This document shows, one piece after another, positions 1 through 7,482 of a DNA stretch of 56,769 nucleotides. This stretch comes from Oerskovia enterophila. Lineage in GTDB: Bacteria > Actinomycetota > Actinomycetes > Actinomycetales > Cellulomonadaceae. The notes beneath the pieces were generated by a model that worked only from the letters and a program-made list of their open reading frames with translations, was not told the origin of the DNA and ran no database searches. Location: positions 1 to 56,769 of the forward strand of contig NZ_MAQA01000029.1 in the NCBI RefSeq assembly GCF_001692445.1. The letters run 5' to 3'. Numbering within the stretch: the stretch's first letter is position 1; the number at the start of each line of letters is the position of its first letter. Made by a program: the position numbers and the translations under genes.

Positions 1-552
1 CCCCCCCCCCCCCCCCCCTTGTACGAACGCCTCACGGACAGGATGGCGGCTCAGGACGGCACGCGGAGCGAACGCCAAGGATCTGTGGACAACATGCTCA
101 CCGCAGGACGTCGGCGACCTGAGCTGCCGATCTCAGACAGCGGACCACGGACCGCGCTGCGCACAGGCGAGGGCGGCTCAGGCGGCGAGGGGGACGGGGC
201 GACCCGGCGCAGCGGGGCAGCGGGCGCACCGGGCACAGCGGGCACAGCGGGCGCAGAGGCGGCCTCAGGGCAAGGGTCGAGGCCACGATGAACGCGACCT
301 CGACCTCGCACTTCCCGAAGGCCCGGATGCCGGGTCGGGCGGGTCTTCCTCAGAGGCACCGTGCGCGGGAACGCGGTTGCCGGACCGGCACGCGGAGGGC
401 GTATCGCCGGTCACTCGTGACCGATGACCACCCTGCCAGACGGGACACACAAGGACAAATCACCCCGGCGCGCCACGGCGCGCGCCCCTGTGCCCGAGCG
501 CCTCGGTGCCCGTCGCACACGACCGCGACTGGCCGGGCAAGGCCGAACCTCC
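1..552. other. Window edge without a supported gene
   Basis: No reading frame here shows a recognisable domain or a convincing start. The first 18 bases are all C, which looks like a contig-edge or low-complexity artefact. Positions about 205-262 hold a short GC-rich tandem of GGGCACAGC-like units. The stretch lies downstream of the minus-strand LacI gene, so it could carry that operon's 3' end. The overlapping open frames here look like GC-driven chance frames. Confidence 0.5.
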
Positions 553-1719
553 CTAGGCCGAGTCCCGCACCACGAGCGACGTCGGCAGCGTGATGGCCGC
601 AGGCTCCTGGCCCTCCACGACCTCGAGCAGCAGCCGCACCATCTCGGCGCTGATGCGCTCGAAAGGCTGCCGCATGGTCGTCAGCGCCGGGTGGAGCGAC
701 GCGGCGACCCCCGAGTCGTCGAACCCGCCCACGGCCACGTCCCCGGGCACGCTCCGCCCCGTGGCCTGGAGCGCGACGAGCGCCCCCGCCGCCATGAGGT
801 CGGACGCCACGAACACGGCGTCGAGGTCAGGGCGCCGCTCGAGCAGCTCGGCCATCGCGAGCCGGCCCCGCTCGCGCGAGTAGTCGCCGTGCGCGACGAG
901 CGACTCGTCGAACCGGTCGCCCAGCGCGTCGCGGTACCCGTCGAGTCGCAGCGTCCCGCCCGGGGTGTCGAGCGGACCCGTGATCGTCGCGATGCGCGTG
1001 CGCCCCGAGTCGAGCAGGTGCTGCGTCATGGTGCGCGCCCCGGCCCGGTCGTCGGCCGCGACGTACCCGACGCGCCCCTCGTACCCGAGCGGGACACCGC
1101 AGGCGACCGTCGGGACCTTCTGCTTGAGCAGCTCGGCCAGCATCGGGTTGCCCTGGTGCGAGCTGATGAGCAGGACGCCGTCGACGTGCCCCGCCGCGAC
1201 GTACCCACCGATGCGGCGACGCTCCTCGGGGGTCCCCGCGACCATGAGCAGCAGCGGCATCTCGCGCTTCGCGAGCTCCTCGGCCGCGCCCCGCAGCAGG
1301 ATCGAGAAGTTGGGGTCCTCGAACAGCAGGTGCTGCGGCTCGGTCAGCAGGAACGCGATCGAGTTCGACCGCCCCGTCACGAGGCTGCGCGCGTGCTGGT
1401 TCGCGGCGTACCCCGTGGTCCGGATCGCCTCGTTGACCGCGGCAAGGGCATCAGGAGAGACCCAGTGGCCACCGTTGATCACGCGGGACACGGTCCCGCG
1501 CGAGACGCCCGCGACGTCCGCGACGTCGCGGATCGTGGGGCGACGCTTCGCCCCGTTGCCCGACGCCGCCGCCCGCCTCTCGCGCACGGGTCCGGCGCCC
1601 GCCCCCGCACCCGGGGAGGTGCCGCGCGCGGCTTCGCGACCGTCCTCGCGCACGGCATCGACGGGCTGGGGTACGACGTCGTTCCCGGACTGCTCCACGA
1701 CACGTGAGTCTAGGGACAT
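553..1719 (-). CDS. LacI-family transcriptional regulator of the galactan locus
   Basis: Sugar-responsive DNA-binding repressor. A LacI helix-turn-helix lies at about residues 61-84 (PTIRDVADVAGVSRGTVSRV), followed by a periplasmic-binding-like effector domain with the family's terminal ALTTMRQPFERI stretch. The first ~58 residues are low-complexity Ala/Gly/Arg, so the true start may be internal; the ATG at 1719 is used because it sits just after the permease stop (1722) with a GAGG just upstream. It is the last gene of a minus-strand run SBP-permease-permease-regulator and faces GH42 and GH53 genes, so galactose or galacto-oligosaccharides are the likely effector (inference). Confidence 0.9.
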   Translation of the reverse strand: MSLDSRVVEQSGNDVVPQPVDAVREDGREAARGTSPGAGAGAGPVRERRAAASGNGAKRRPTIRDVADVAGVSRGTVSRVINGGHWVSPDALAAVNEAIRTTGYAANQHARSLVTGRSNSIAFLLTEPQHLLFEDPNFSILLRGAAEELAKREMPLLLMVAGTPEERRRIGGYVAAGHVDGVLLISSHQGNPMLAELLKQKVPTVACGVPLGYEGRVGYVAADDRAGARTMTQHLLDSGRTRIATITGPLDTPGGTLRLDGYRDALGDRFDESLVAHGDYSRERGRLAMAELLERRPDLDAVFVASDLMAAGALVALQATGRSVPGDVAVGGFDDSGVAASLHPALTTMRQPFERISAEMVRLLLEVVEGQEPAAITLPTSLVVRDSA

Positions 1720-1721
1720 CC

Positions 1722-2663
1722 TCAGGCCTTGACCGCGCCGGCGGCGAGGTCGACCTGCCAGTAGCGCTGCAGGAGGAGGAACAGGGCCACGAGCGGGACG
1801 ATCGACAGCAGCGCGCCCGTGATCACGAGCGTGTACAGCGCGGGCTGCGACGCCCCCTGGTTCAGCAGACCCGACAGCCCGACCGTGAGCGGGAAGAGCT
1901 TGTCGTCGCCGAGCATGATGTACGGCAGCATGAAGTTGTTCCAGATCGCGACGAACTGGAAGAGGAACACCGTGACCAGGCCGGGCGCCATCATGGGCAT
2001 CGCGACCTGCGCGAACGTCCGGAGCTCACCGGCACCGTCGGTCCGGGCGGCCTCGACGATCTCGTCGGGGATCGACGCCCCCGCGTAGATACGGGCGAGG
2101 TAGATCCCGTACGGGCTGATGATGCTCGGCAGGAGCACGGCCCAGTAGGTGTTGGTCAGACCGGCCTGGGCCAGGAGCAGGTACTGCGGGATCGCGAGCA
2201 CCACACCGGGCACGAGCACGCCGGCGAGCAGCATGTTGAAGACCGCCGTCTTCCCGCGGAAGCGGTACTTCGCGAGCGCGTAGCCCGCCATCGCGGAGAC
2301 GACGACCGAGAGCAGCCCGCCGATGCCCGCGTAGAGGGCCGTGTTCGCCATCCACCGCCAGAACAGACCGCCGCGGTAGGCGTTGAGGTCGGACACGTTG
2401 TCCAGGAAGTGCGAGGACGGCGCGAACGTGAAGGTCGAGAACAGCTCGCTCCCCGACTTGGTCGAGGCCACGACGACCCACAGCACGGGCAGCAGGCAGT
2501 ACAGGGCGCCCACGAGCAGGATCGCGGTCGCGGTCCCGCTCGGGCGCTCGCCCGCGGACCGGTGACCCGTCCGCGGAGCCTTGCGGGACTTCTTGACGAC
2601 CGCCCCGGGGCGCGCGTCGAAGGTCTCGGCGACGAGGGCGGTCTCAGCAGCGTCGGTAGTCAT
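1722..2663 (-). CDS. Sugar ABC transporter permease, MalG type
   Basis: Inner-membrane subunit of a CUT1 carbohydrate importer, 313 residues with six predicted membrane helices. The EAA loop is visible as IVEAARTDGAGELRTF followed by MPMMAPGL. An in-frame GTG at 2669 overlaps the preceding permease stop, but the AGGAGA Shine-Dalgarno lies about 7 nt from the ATG at 2663 and only 2 nt from the GTG, so ATG is preferred. The N-terminal ~40 residues are cytoplasmic and basic. No ATPase gene is present, as usual for actinobacterial CUT1 systems that share an MsiK-type ATPase encoded elsewhere. Confidence 0.93.
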   Translation of the reverse strand: MTTDAAETALVAETFDARPGAVVKKSRKAPRTGHRSAGERPSGTATAILLVGALYCLLPVLWVVVASTKSGSELFSTFTFAPSSHFLDNVSDLNAYRGGLFWRWMANTALYAGIGGLLSVVVSAMAGYALAKYRFRGKTAVFNMLLAGVLVPGVVLAIPQYLLLAQAGLTNTYWAVLLPSIISPYGIYLARIYAGASIPDEIVEAARTDGAGELRTFAQVAMPMMAPGLVTVFLFQFVAIWNNFMLPYIMLGDDKLFPLTVGLSGLLNQGASQPALYTLVITGALLSIVPLVALFLLLQRYWQVDLAAGAVKA

Positions 2664-2665
2664 GG

Positions 2666-3628
2666 TCACTTCTCCTGACCGAAGGCACGGCTCTGCACGA
2701 GGCGCAGGAACCCGAACGAGAGGACGAACGTCGCGACGGCGATGATGACCGAGGTCGCGGCCGCCGAGTACAGGTCACCGCGGATGAACGCGTCGCGGTA
2801 CACCTTCATGAGCGGGGTCCACGTGCTGGAGATCGTGTTGCTGAGCGGCTTGAGGGTCGTGGGCTCGGCGAACACCTGCAGGGTCGCGATCATCGAGAAG
2901 ACGAACGTCATGATGATCGACGGGACGACGATGGGGATCTTGATCCGCCACGCCATGCCGATCTGGTTGCAGCCGTCGAGCTCGGCGGCCTCGTACAGCT
3001 CGGACGGGATCGCGCGCAACGACGTGTAGATCACGACCATGTTGAACCCGACGCCGCCCCACACCGCGATGTTCGCGACCGCGAAGATCACCAGGTCCGA
3101 CGAGAACAGGGACGGGACGTCCCAGCCGAGCCGGTCGAACACGTAGTAGAAGGGGCTCACGCCCGGCAGGTAGAGGAAGCCCCAGAGGAGCGACGAGATC
3201 ACCGCGGGCACCGCGTAGGGCAGGAAGATCGAGATCCGCGAGAGCTTGGTGGCCCGCGACCGGCGCGAGTCGAGCAGCAGCGCGAAGAGCAGCGCGAGGC
3301 CCAGCATGGTCGGCACGACGATCACGCCGTAGAGCGCGACGCGCCCCACGGACGCGAGGAACTCCGGGTCGGCGAGCGACGCCGCGTAGTTCGCGAACCC
3401 GTTCCACACCTCGGTCCGTGCCCCCGACCCCAGACCCAGCCCGCTGACCTTCTCGGTCCGGAAGCTCAGGTAGACCGCATACGCGATGGGCAACGCGAGG
3501 AAGAGGACGAACAGCACGATCGCCGGGGCGAGGAAGCCCCAGGGGGCTGCCTGGCGCCGGGACGCACCCGGTCTGCGGCGTCGCGCCGCGGGGGGCGCGC
3601 TGGGCCGCACTGGCGTGGTCGTGGTCAC
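2666..3628 (-). CDS. Sugar ABC transporter permease, MalF type
   Basis: Membrane partner of the adjacent MalG-type permease, 320 residues, GTG start after a GGAGAG ribosome site. An Arg/Pro/Ala-rich cytoplasmic N-terminus precedes six helices. The EAA loop reads ELYEAAELDGCNQIGMAWRI followed by PIVVPSI. It follows the binding-protein gene by 161 nt that contain a stem-loop. Substrate is inferred from context as galacto-oligosaccharides released from galactan. Confidence 0.93.
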   Translation of the reverse strand: MTTTTPVRPSAPPAARRRRPGASRRQAAPWGFLAPAIVLFVLFLALPIAYAVYLSFRTEKVSGLGLGSGARTEVWNGFANYAASLADPEFLASVGRVALYGVIVVPTMLGLALLFALLLDSRRSRATKLSRISIFLPYAVPAVISSLLWGFLYLPGVSPFYYVFDRLGWDVPSLFSSDLVIFAVANIAVWGGVGFNMVVIYTSLRAIPSELYEAAELDGCNQIGMAWRIKIPIVVPSIIMTFVFSMIATLQVFAEPTTLKPLSNTISSTWTPLMKVYRDAFIRGDLYSAAATSVIIAVATFVLSFGFLRLVQSRAFGQEK

Positions 3629-3754
3629 GATCTCTCCTCGGAAGGTCTCCGCCGGACGGGGGCAGGCGGCTGCTGAAGCACGGAGCTGAAGGGGTGGTGC
3701 GGGCGCCCGTCGGGGCTCCCGGTGCCGCCGCTCGGGGCGAGCGACGGGCGAGGC

Positions 3755-3779
3755 GGCCGCCCGGACGAACCGGGCGACC
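3755..3779 (-). terminator. Intercistronic stem-loop between binding protein and permeases
   Basis: CGCCCGG (3758-3764) and CCGGGCG (3770-3776) are perfect inverted arms around a 5-nt loop, with two further outer pairs beyond one mismatch. It lies just downstream of the binding-protein stop. Such hairpins commonly stabilise the upstream message or terminate part of it, giving more binding protein than permease. That role is inferred. Confidence 0.45.
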
Positions 3780-3789
3780 GCCGTCGGGC

Positions 3790-5103
3790 CTATTCCTTGA
3801 CGTTGAAGCCGGAGCTCTTGAGGTCCTCGAGCGTGACCTTCTGCATGGCCTCGACCGCAGCGGTGAACGCGGCCTGCGACTTCGCCTCGGTGGCCTTGCC
3901 GAACTCGTCGTTGTACGCCGAGTAGGTGACGTTGACGTTGGGGCCGTACGTGAAGCTGCCCGCGGTCTTGGCCGTCTGGGCCGCGATCTCGTAGAAGTCA
4001 GGCTGGTTCGCGAAGAACGTCGGGGGCTCGGAGAGCGCCTCGGCCGACGCGGGGATGTTCGCGGGGTAGATCCCGGTCTGCTCGACGAGGAGGTCGACGC
4101 CCTCCTGCGACGAGTTGAGCCACGTGATGAACTGCGCGGCCTCTGCGGGGTGCTTCGACTGGCTCGTCACGGCCGTGGCGGAACCGCCCCAGTTGCCCGT
4201 GGCCGGCTTCGCGGCGTCCCACTGCGGCATGGGGGCCATCTTCCACAGGCCCGCGGTGTCGGGGGCGTTGCCCTCGAGGACGCCCGGCGCCCAGATGGCC
4301 GAGAGCCAGCCGATCTGCGTGCCGTTGTTGAGCGCGGCGTTCCACTCGGGGGTGTACATGGGCTTGTTGTCGATCACGCCGGACTCGACGAGACCGCCCC
4401 AGTAGTCAGCGACCTTGAGCGTCGCCTCGTCGTCGACCGCGACGGTCCACGCGTCCCCGTCGATGCCCCACCAGGAGGCGCCGGCCTGCTGCGAGAGGCC
4501 CGTGAACCAGCCCGCGTCGGTCGCCGAGAACGTGCCGAGGTACTTGGTCGGGTCGGCGGCCTGCAGGGCGGCGGCCGTCGCGGCGTACTCGTCCCACGTC
4601 GTGGGGACGGTCAGCCCGAGCTGCTCGAAGATGTCGGCGCGGTAGTAGAACTGCATGGGGCCCGAGTCCTGCGGCACGGCGTAGACCGCGTCGGAGCCGA
4701 GGGTCACGTCGTTCCAGACGCCCTCGGGGAACTGGTCCGCCAGGTCCGCGACCTCTCCCGAGATGTCGGCGAGCGCGTCGGCCGAGACCAGCGTGGGGAT
4801 CTTCTGGTACTCGGTCTGCATGATGTCGGGCGCACCGCTGCCCGCCTTGACCGCGGTCAGCAGCTTGGTGATGGCGGGGTCGCCGCCGTCCTGCTTGTTG
4901 ACCGTGACCTGGATGTCGGGGTTCGCCGCGTTCCAGGTCTCGACGACCTTGTCCACGTTCGGCGCCCAGGTCCAGAAGGTCAGCTCGACCGGTCCGTCGG
5001 CCGCCGGGGCGTCGGAACCGCCGCTGCCCGAGCTGCAAGCGGTCATCAGTAGTGCGGCGGAGGCGATGATCGCCGCTGCCTTCGTGCCTGTGGACAGGCG
5101 CAT
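3790..5103 (-). CDS. Extracellular sugar-binding lipoprotein of ABC importer
   Basis: Substrate-capture subunit, 437 residues. A lipoprotein signal peptide ends in LMTAC with lipidated Cys23, followed by a Ser/Gly linker and a family-1 solute-binding fold (VELTFWTWAPNVDKVVETWN at the mature N-terminus). The start is the ATG at 5103 with a strong GAGGAGG site. It is the first gene of the minus-strand operon and is divergent from the GH42 beta-galactosidase, which points to galacto-oligosaccharide uptake. The exact ligand cannot be read from sequence. Confidence 0.93.
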   Translation of the reverse strand: MRLSTGTKAAAIIASAALLMTACSSGSGGSDAPAADGPVELTFWTWAPNVDKVVETWNAANPDIQVTVNKQDGGDPAITKLLTAVKAGSGAPDIMQTEYQKIPTLVSADALADISGEVADLADQFPEGVWNDVTLGSDAVYAVPQDSGPMQFYYRADIFEQLGLTVPTTWDEYAATAAALQAADPTKYLGTFSATDAGWFTGLSQQAGASWWGIDGDAWTVAVDDEATLKVADYWGGLVESGVIDNKPMYTPEWNAALNNGTQIGWLSAIWAPGVLEGNAPDTAGLWKMAPMPQWDAAKPATGNWGGSATAVTSQSKHPAEAAQFITWLNSSQEGVDLLVEQTGIYPANIPASAEALSEPPTFFANQPDFYEIAAQTAKTAGSFTYGPNVNVTYSAYNDEFGKATEAKSQAAFTAAVEAMQKVTLEDLKSSGFNVKE

Positions 5104-5304
5104 GAGGTCCTCCTCGTCAAGGAACCATCGCGCTTCTCGCCAGGGCTTGGGCCAGGGCGACTCACGACAGTGTGGGGCTGTGCACGGTCACAGTACTCAC
5201 GCCCCGCATGGTCTTGTCAACATCATGTTTCATGCTGTTACCTAGGTGTTGCACGGTCGATCACACCTGTGATCGTGCACAGCAACGTGTTTCGAGGAGA
5301 GCGC
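5104..5304. promoter_or_regulatory. Divergent promoter region of the galactan locus
   Basis: A 201-bp region separates the binding-protein gene (minus) and the beta-galactosidase gene (plus). It holds TGTGCACGGTCACA at 5179-5192 and its near-exact reverse complement at 5268-5281 (13 of 14 bases). There is also a perfect palindrome CGATCACACCTGTGATCG at 5258-5275, and an imperfect one at 5219-5239 (AACA-CATG-TTT-CATG-TGTT type). These are likely operators for the local LacI repressor and possibly a CRP-like regulator. Assignment to a protein is inference. Confidence 0.6.
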
Positions 5305-7374
5305 ATGACTTCCGCCAAGCCCCGCCCGGTCGGCCCCGTCTACGACGGCTGGCTGCCTGGCGTCGACGCGATCTGCTACGGCGGTGACTACAACCCCGAG
5401 CAGTGGCCGGAGGAGGTCTGGGAGCAGGACGTCGCGCTGATGCGCCAGGCCGGGGTGAACCTCGTGAGCATCGGGATGTTCAGCTGGGCGCTCATGGAGC
5501 CCCGTGAGGGAGAGCTCGACCTCGCGTGGCTCGACCGCCTGTTCGACCTGCTCCACGCGCACGGCATCCGCGTCGACCTCGGCACCCCCACGGCGTCGCC
5601 GCCGGCCTGGTTCTTCCACGCCTACCCCGAGTCGCGCGTCGTGACCCGCGACGGGACTGTCCTGGGGTTCGGCTCGCGCGGCATGGTCTCCCCCAGCTCG
5701 CCCGACTACCGCCGCGCGTGCGTCCGCATCACGACCGCGCTCGCCGAGCGCTACGGATCGCACCCCGCGCTCGCCCTGTGGCACGTGCACAACGAGTACG
5801 GCGCGCCCGTCTCGGACGACTACTCGCCCGCGAGCGCCGCGGCCTTCCGCGAGTGGCTGCGCGAGCGCTACGGCGACCTCGAGGGTCTGAACGCCGCATG
5901 GGGCACCCGGTTCTGGGGGCAGGTCTACGGCGAGTGGGAGCACGTGGGCGTGCCCGCGGTCGCGGCCTCGGTCGTCAACCCCGCGCAGCGCCTGGACTTC
6001 GCCCGCTTCACCAACGACGCGCTGCTGGCGTGCTTCGTCGCCGAGCGCGACGCGATCCGCGCCCGTTCGTCGGTGCCGGTCACGACCAACTTCATGGCGG
6101 GCGAGTGCCCGTCGACCGACCTGTGGGCCTGGGCCCGCGAGGTCGACATCGTCTCGAACGACCACTACCTGCGGGCAGCGGACCCGCGCAACGAGGTGGG
6201 GCTCGCGCTGGCTGCGGACCTGACGCGCTCGGTCGCGGGCGGCAAGCCGTGGATGCTGCTCGAGCACTCGACGTCCGGCGTGAACTGGCAGCCGCGCAAC
6301 GTCGCCAAGCGTCCGGGCGAGATGGCGCGCAACGCGTTCTCGCACCTGGGCCGCGGGGCCGACGCGATCATGTTCTTCCAGTGGCGGGCCTCGCGCTCCG
6401 GCGCCGAGAAGTTCCACTCGGCGATGCTGCCGCACGCGGGGACGGGCAGCCGCGTGTGGCGCGAGGTCGTGGCGCTGGGCGCCGAGCTCGGCGCGATCGG
6501 CGAGCTCCGCGGGTCGCGCGTGCACGCCGACGTCGCGATCCTGTGGGACCCCGAGTCGTTCTGGGCGCAGGACCTCGAGTGGCGCCCGAGCGTGGACGCG
6601 CAGCACCGCGAGCGCGTCGACGCGTTCTACGACCGGTTCTGGCGCGACGGCGTCCAGGTGGACTTCGCGCACCCTGGGCAGGACCTGTCGGGCTACCGCC
6701 TGGTCGTCGCGCCCGCGTCGTACCTGCTGACCGAGGAGTCGGCCGAGAACCTCACGCGCTACGTCGAGGGCGGCGGCACGCTCCTGGTCTCGTACTTCTC
6801 GGCCGCGGTCGACGAGCACGACGCGGTACACCCGGGCGGCTTCGTGGCCCCGCTGCGCCGTGCGCTCGGGCTCACGGTCGAGGAGTTCCTGCCCCTGCGG
6901 GAGGGCGAGTCGCTGACCGTCGCGCTCGACGGCGGGGAGGTCGCGCCGACGCTGACCGGCACGCTCCCTGGGGACGTGTGGGCCGACGACATCACGCTCG
7001 AGGGCGCGCAGGTCGTGGGCACGTACGTCGACGGCCCGGCCCCGGGCTCCCCCGCGATCACGCGGCACACGCTCGGCGAGGGCACGGGCTGGTACGTCTC
7101 GACGCGCCTCGACGTCGCCGCGCTGAGCACGCTCCTGGGCGCCGTCTACGCGGACGCGGGACTGGCGCCGTCGGGCCTGCCGGAGGGCTTCGAGGTGGTG
7201 CGCCGCCGCGGCGAGGACGCCGAGTACGTCGTCGCGATCAACCACACCGACCAGGAGGTCACGCTCCCCTCCCTCGCCGACGGGACCACCGACCTCGTGA
7301 CGGGCGAGGCCGTGCCGGGCGCCGCGACCGTGGCCCCGGGGGCCGTGCGCGTGCTGCGTTCGCCGCTCGCCTGA
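5305..7374 (+). CDS. GH42 beta-galactosidase
   Basis: Cytoplasmic retaining beta-galactosidase, 689 residues, the usual GH42 length. A TIM barrel starts with YGGDYNPEQWPEEVW. The acid/base Glu164 is in WHVHNEYG and the nucleophile Glu320 in MLLEHSTSGVNWQ. A trimerisation-type domain (about 395-600) and a C-terminal beta domain follow. The frame is open further upstream, but ATG 5305 is chosen because of the GAGGAGA site at 5295-5301 and the conserved N-terminus. No secretion signal. It probably hydrolyses galacto-oligosaccharides imported by the divergent ABC system after GH53 cleavage outside the cell. Confidence 0.95.
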   Translation: MTSAKPRPVGPVYDGWLPGVDAICYGGDYNPEQWPEEVWEQDVALMRQAGVNLVSIGMFSWALMEPREGELDLAWLDRLFDLLHAHGIRVDLGTPTASPPAWFFHAYPESRVVTRDGTVLGFGSRGMVSPSSPDYRRACVRITTALAERYGSHPALALWHVHNEYGAPVSDDYSPASAAAFREWLRERYGDLEGLNAAWGTRFWGQVYGEWEHVGVPAVAASVVNPAQRLDFARFTNDALLACFVAERDAIRARSSVPVTTNFMAGECPSTDLWAWAREVDIVSNDHYLRAADPRNEVGLALAADLTRSVAGGKPWMLLEHSTSGVNWQPRNVAKRPGEMARNAFSHLGRGADAIMFFQWRASRSGAEKFHSAMLPHAGTGSRVWREVVALGAELGAIGELRGSRVHADVAILWDPESFWAQDLEWRPSVDAQHRERVDAFYDRFWRDGVQVDFAHPGQDLSGYRLVVAPASYLLTEESAENLTRYVEGGGTLLVSYFSAAVDEHDAVHPGGFVAPLRRALGLTVEEFLPLREGESLTVALDGGEVAPTLTGTLPGDVWADDITLEGAQVVGTYVDGPAPGSPAITRHTLGEGTGWYVSTRLDVAALSTLLGAVYADAGLAPSGLPEGFEVVRRRGEDAEYVVAINHTDQEVTLPSLADGTTDLVTGEAVPGAATVAPGAVRVLRSPLA

Positions 7375-7390
7375 GGATCGCCCCTGCTCT

Positions 7391-7442
7391 CCCGCGGGCG
7401 GTCGGGCCGACCACGCCCCTGGTCGGCCCGACCGTCCGCGGG
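7391..7442 (+). terminator. Very long GC-rich hairpin between GH42 and GH53 genes
   Basis: Arms at 7391-7413 and 7420-7442 (23 nt each) are complementary with a single G-U-type mismatch around a 6-nt loop CGCCCC. There is no T-run after it. It may be a partial terminator or an mRNA stabiliser that uncouples intracellular beta-galactosidase from the secreted galactanase encoded next. Confidence 0.7.
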
Positions 7443-7482
7443 CCTTGCTCCACCCATCAACGCACCACGTCAAGGAGGACGG

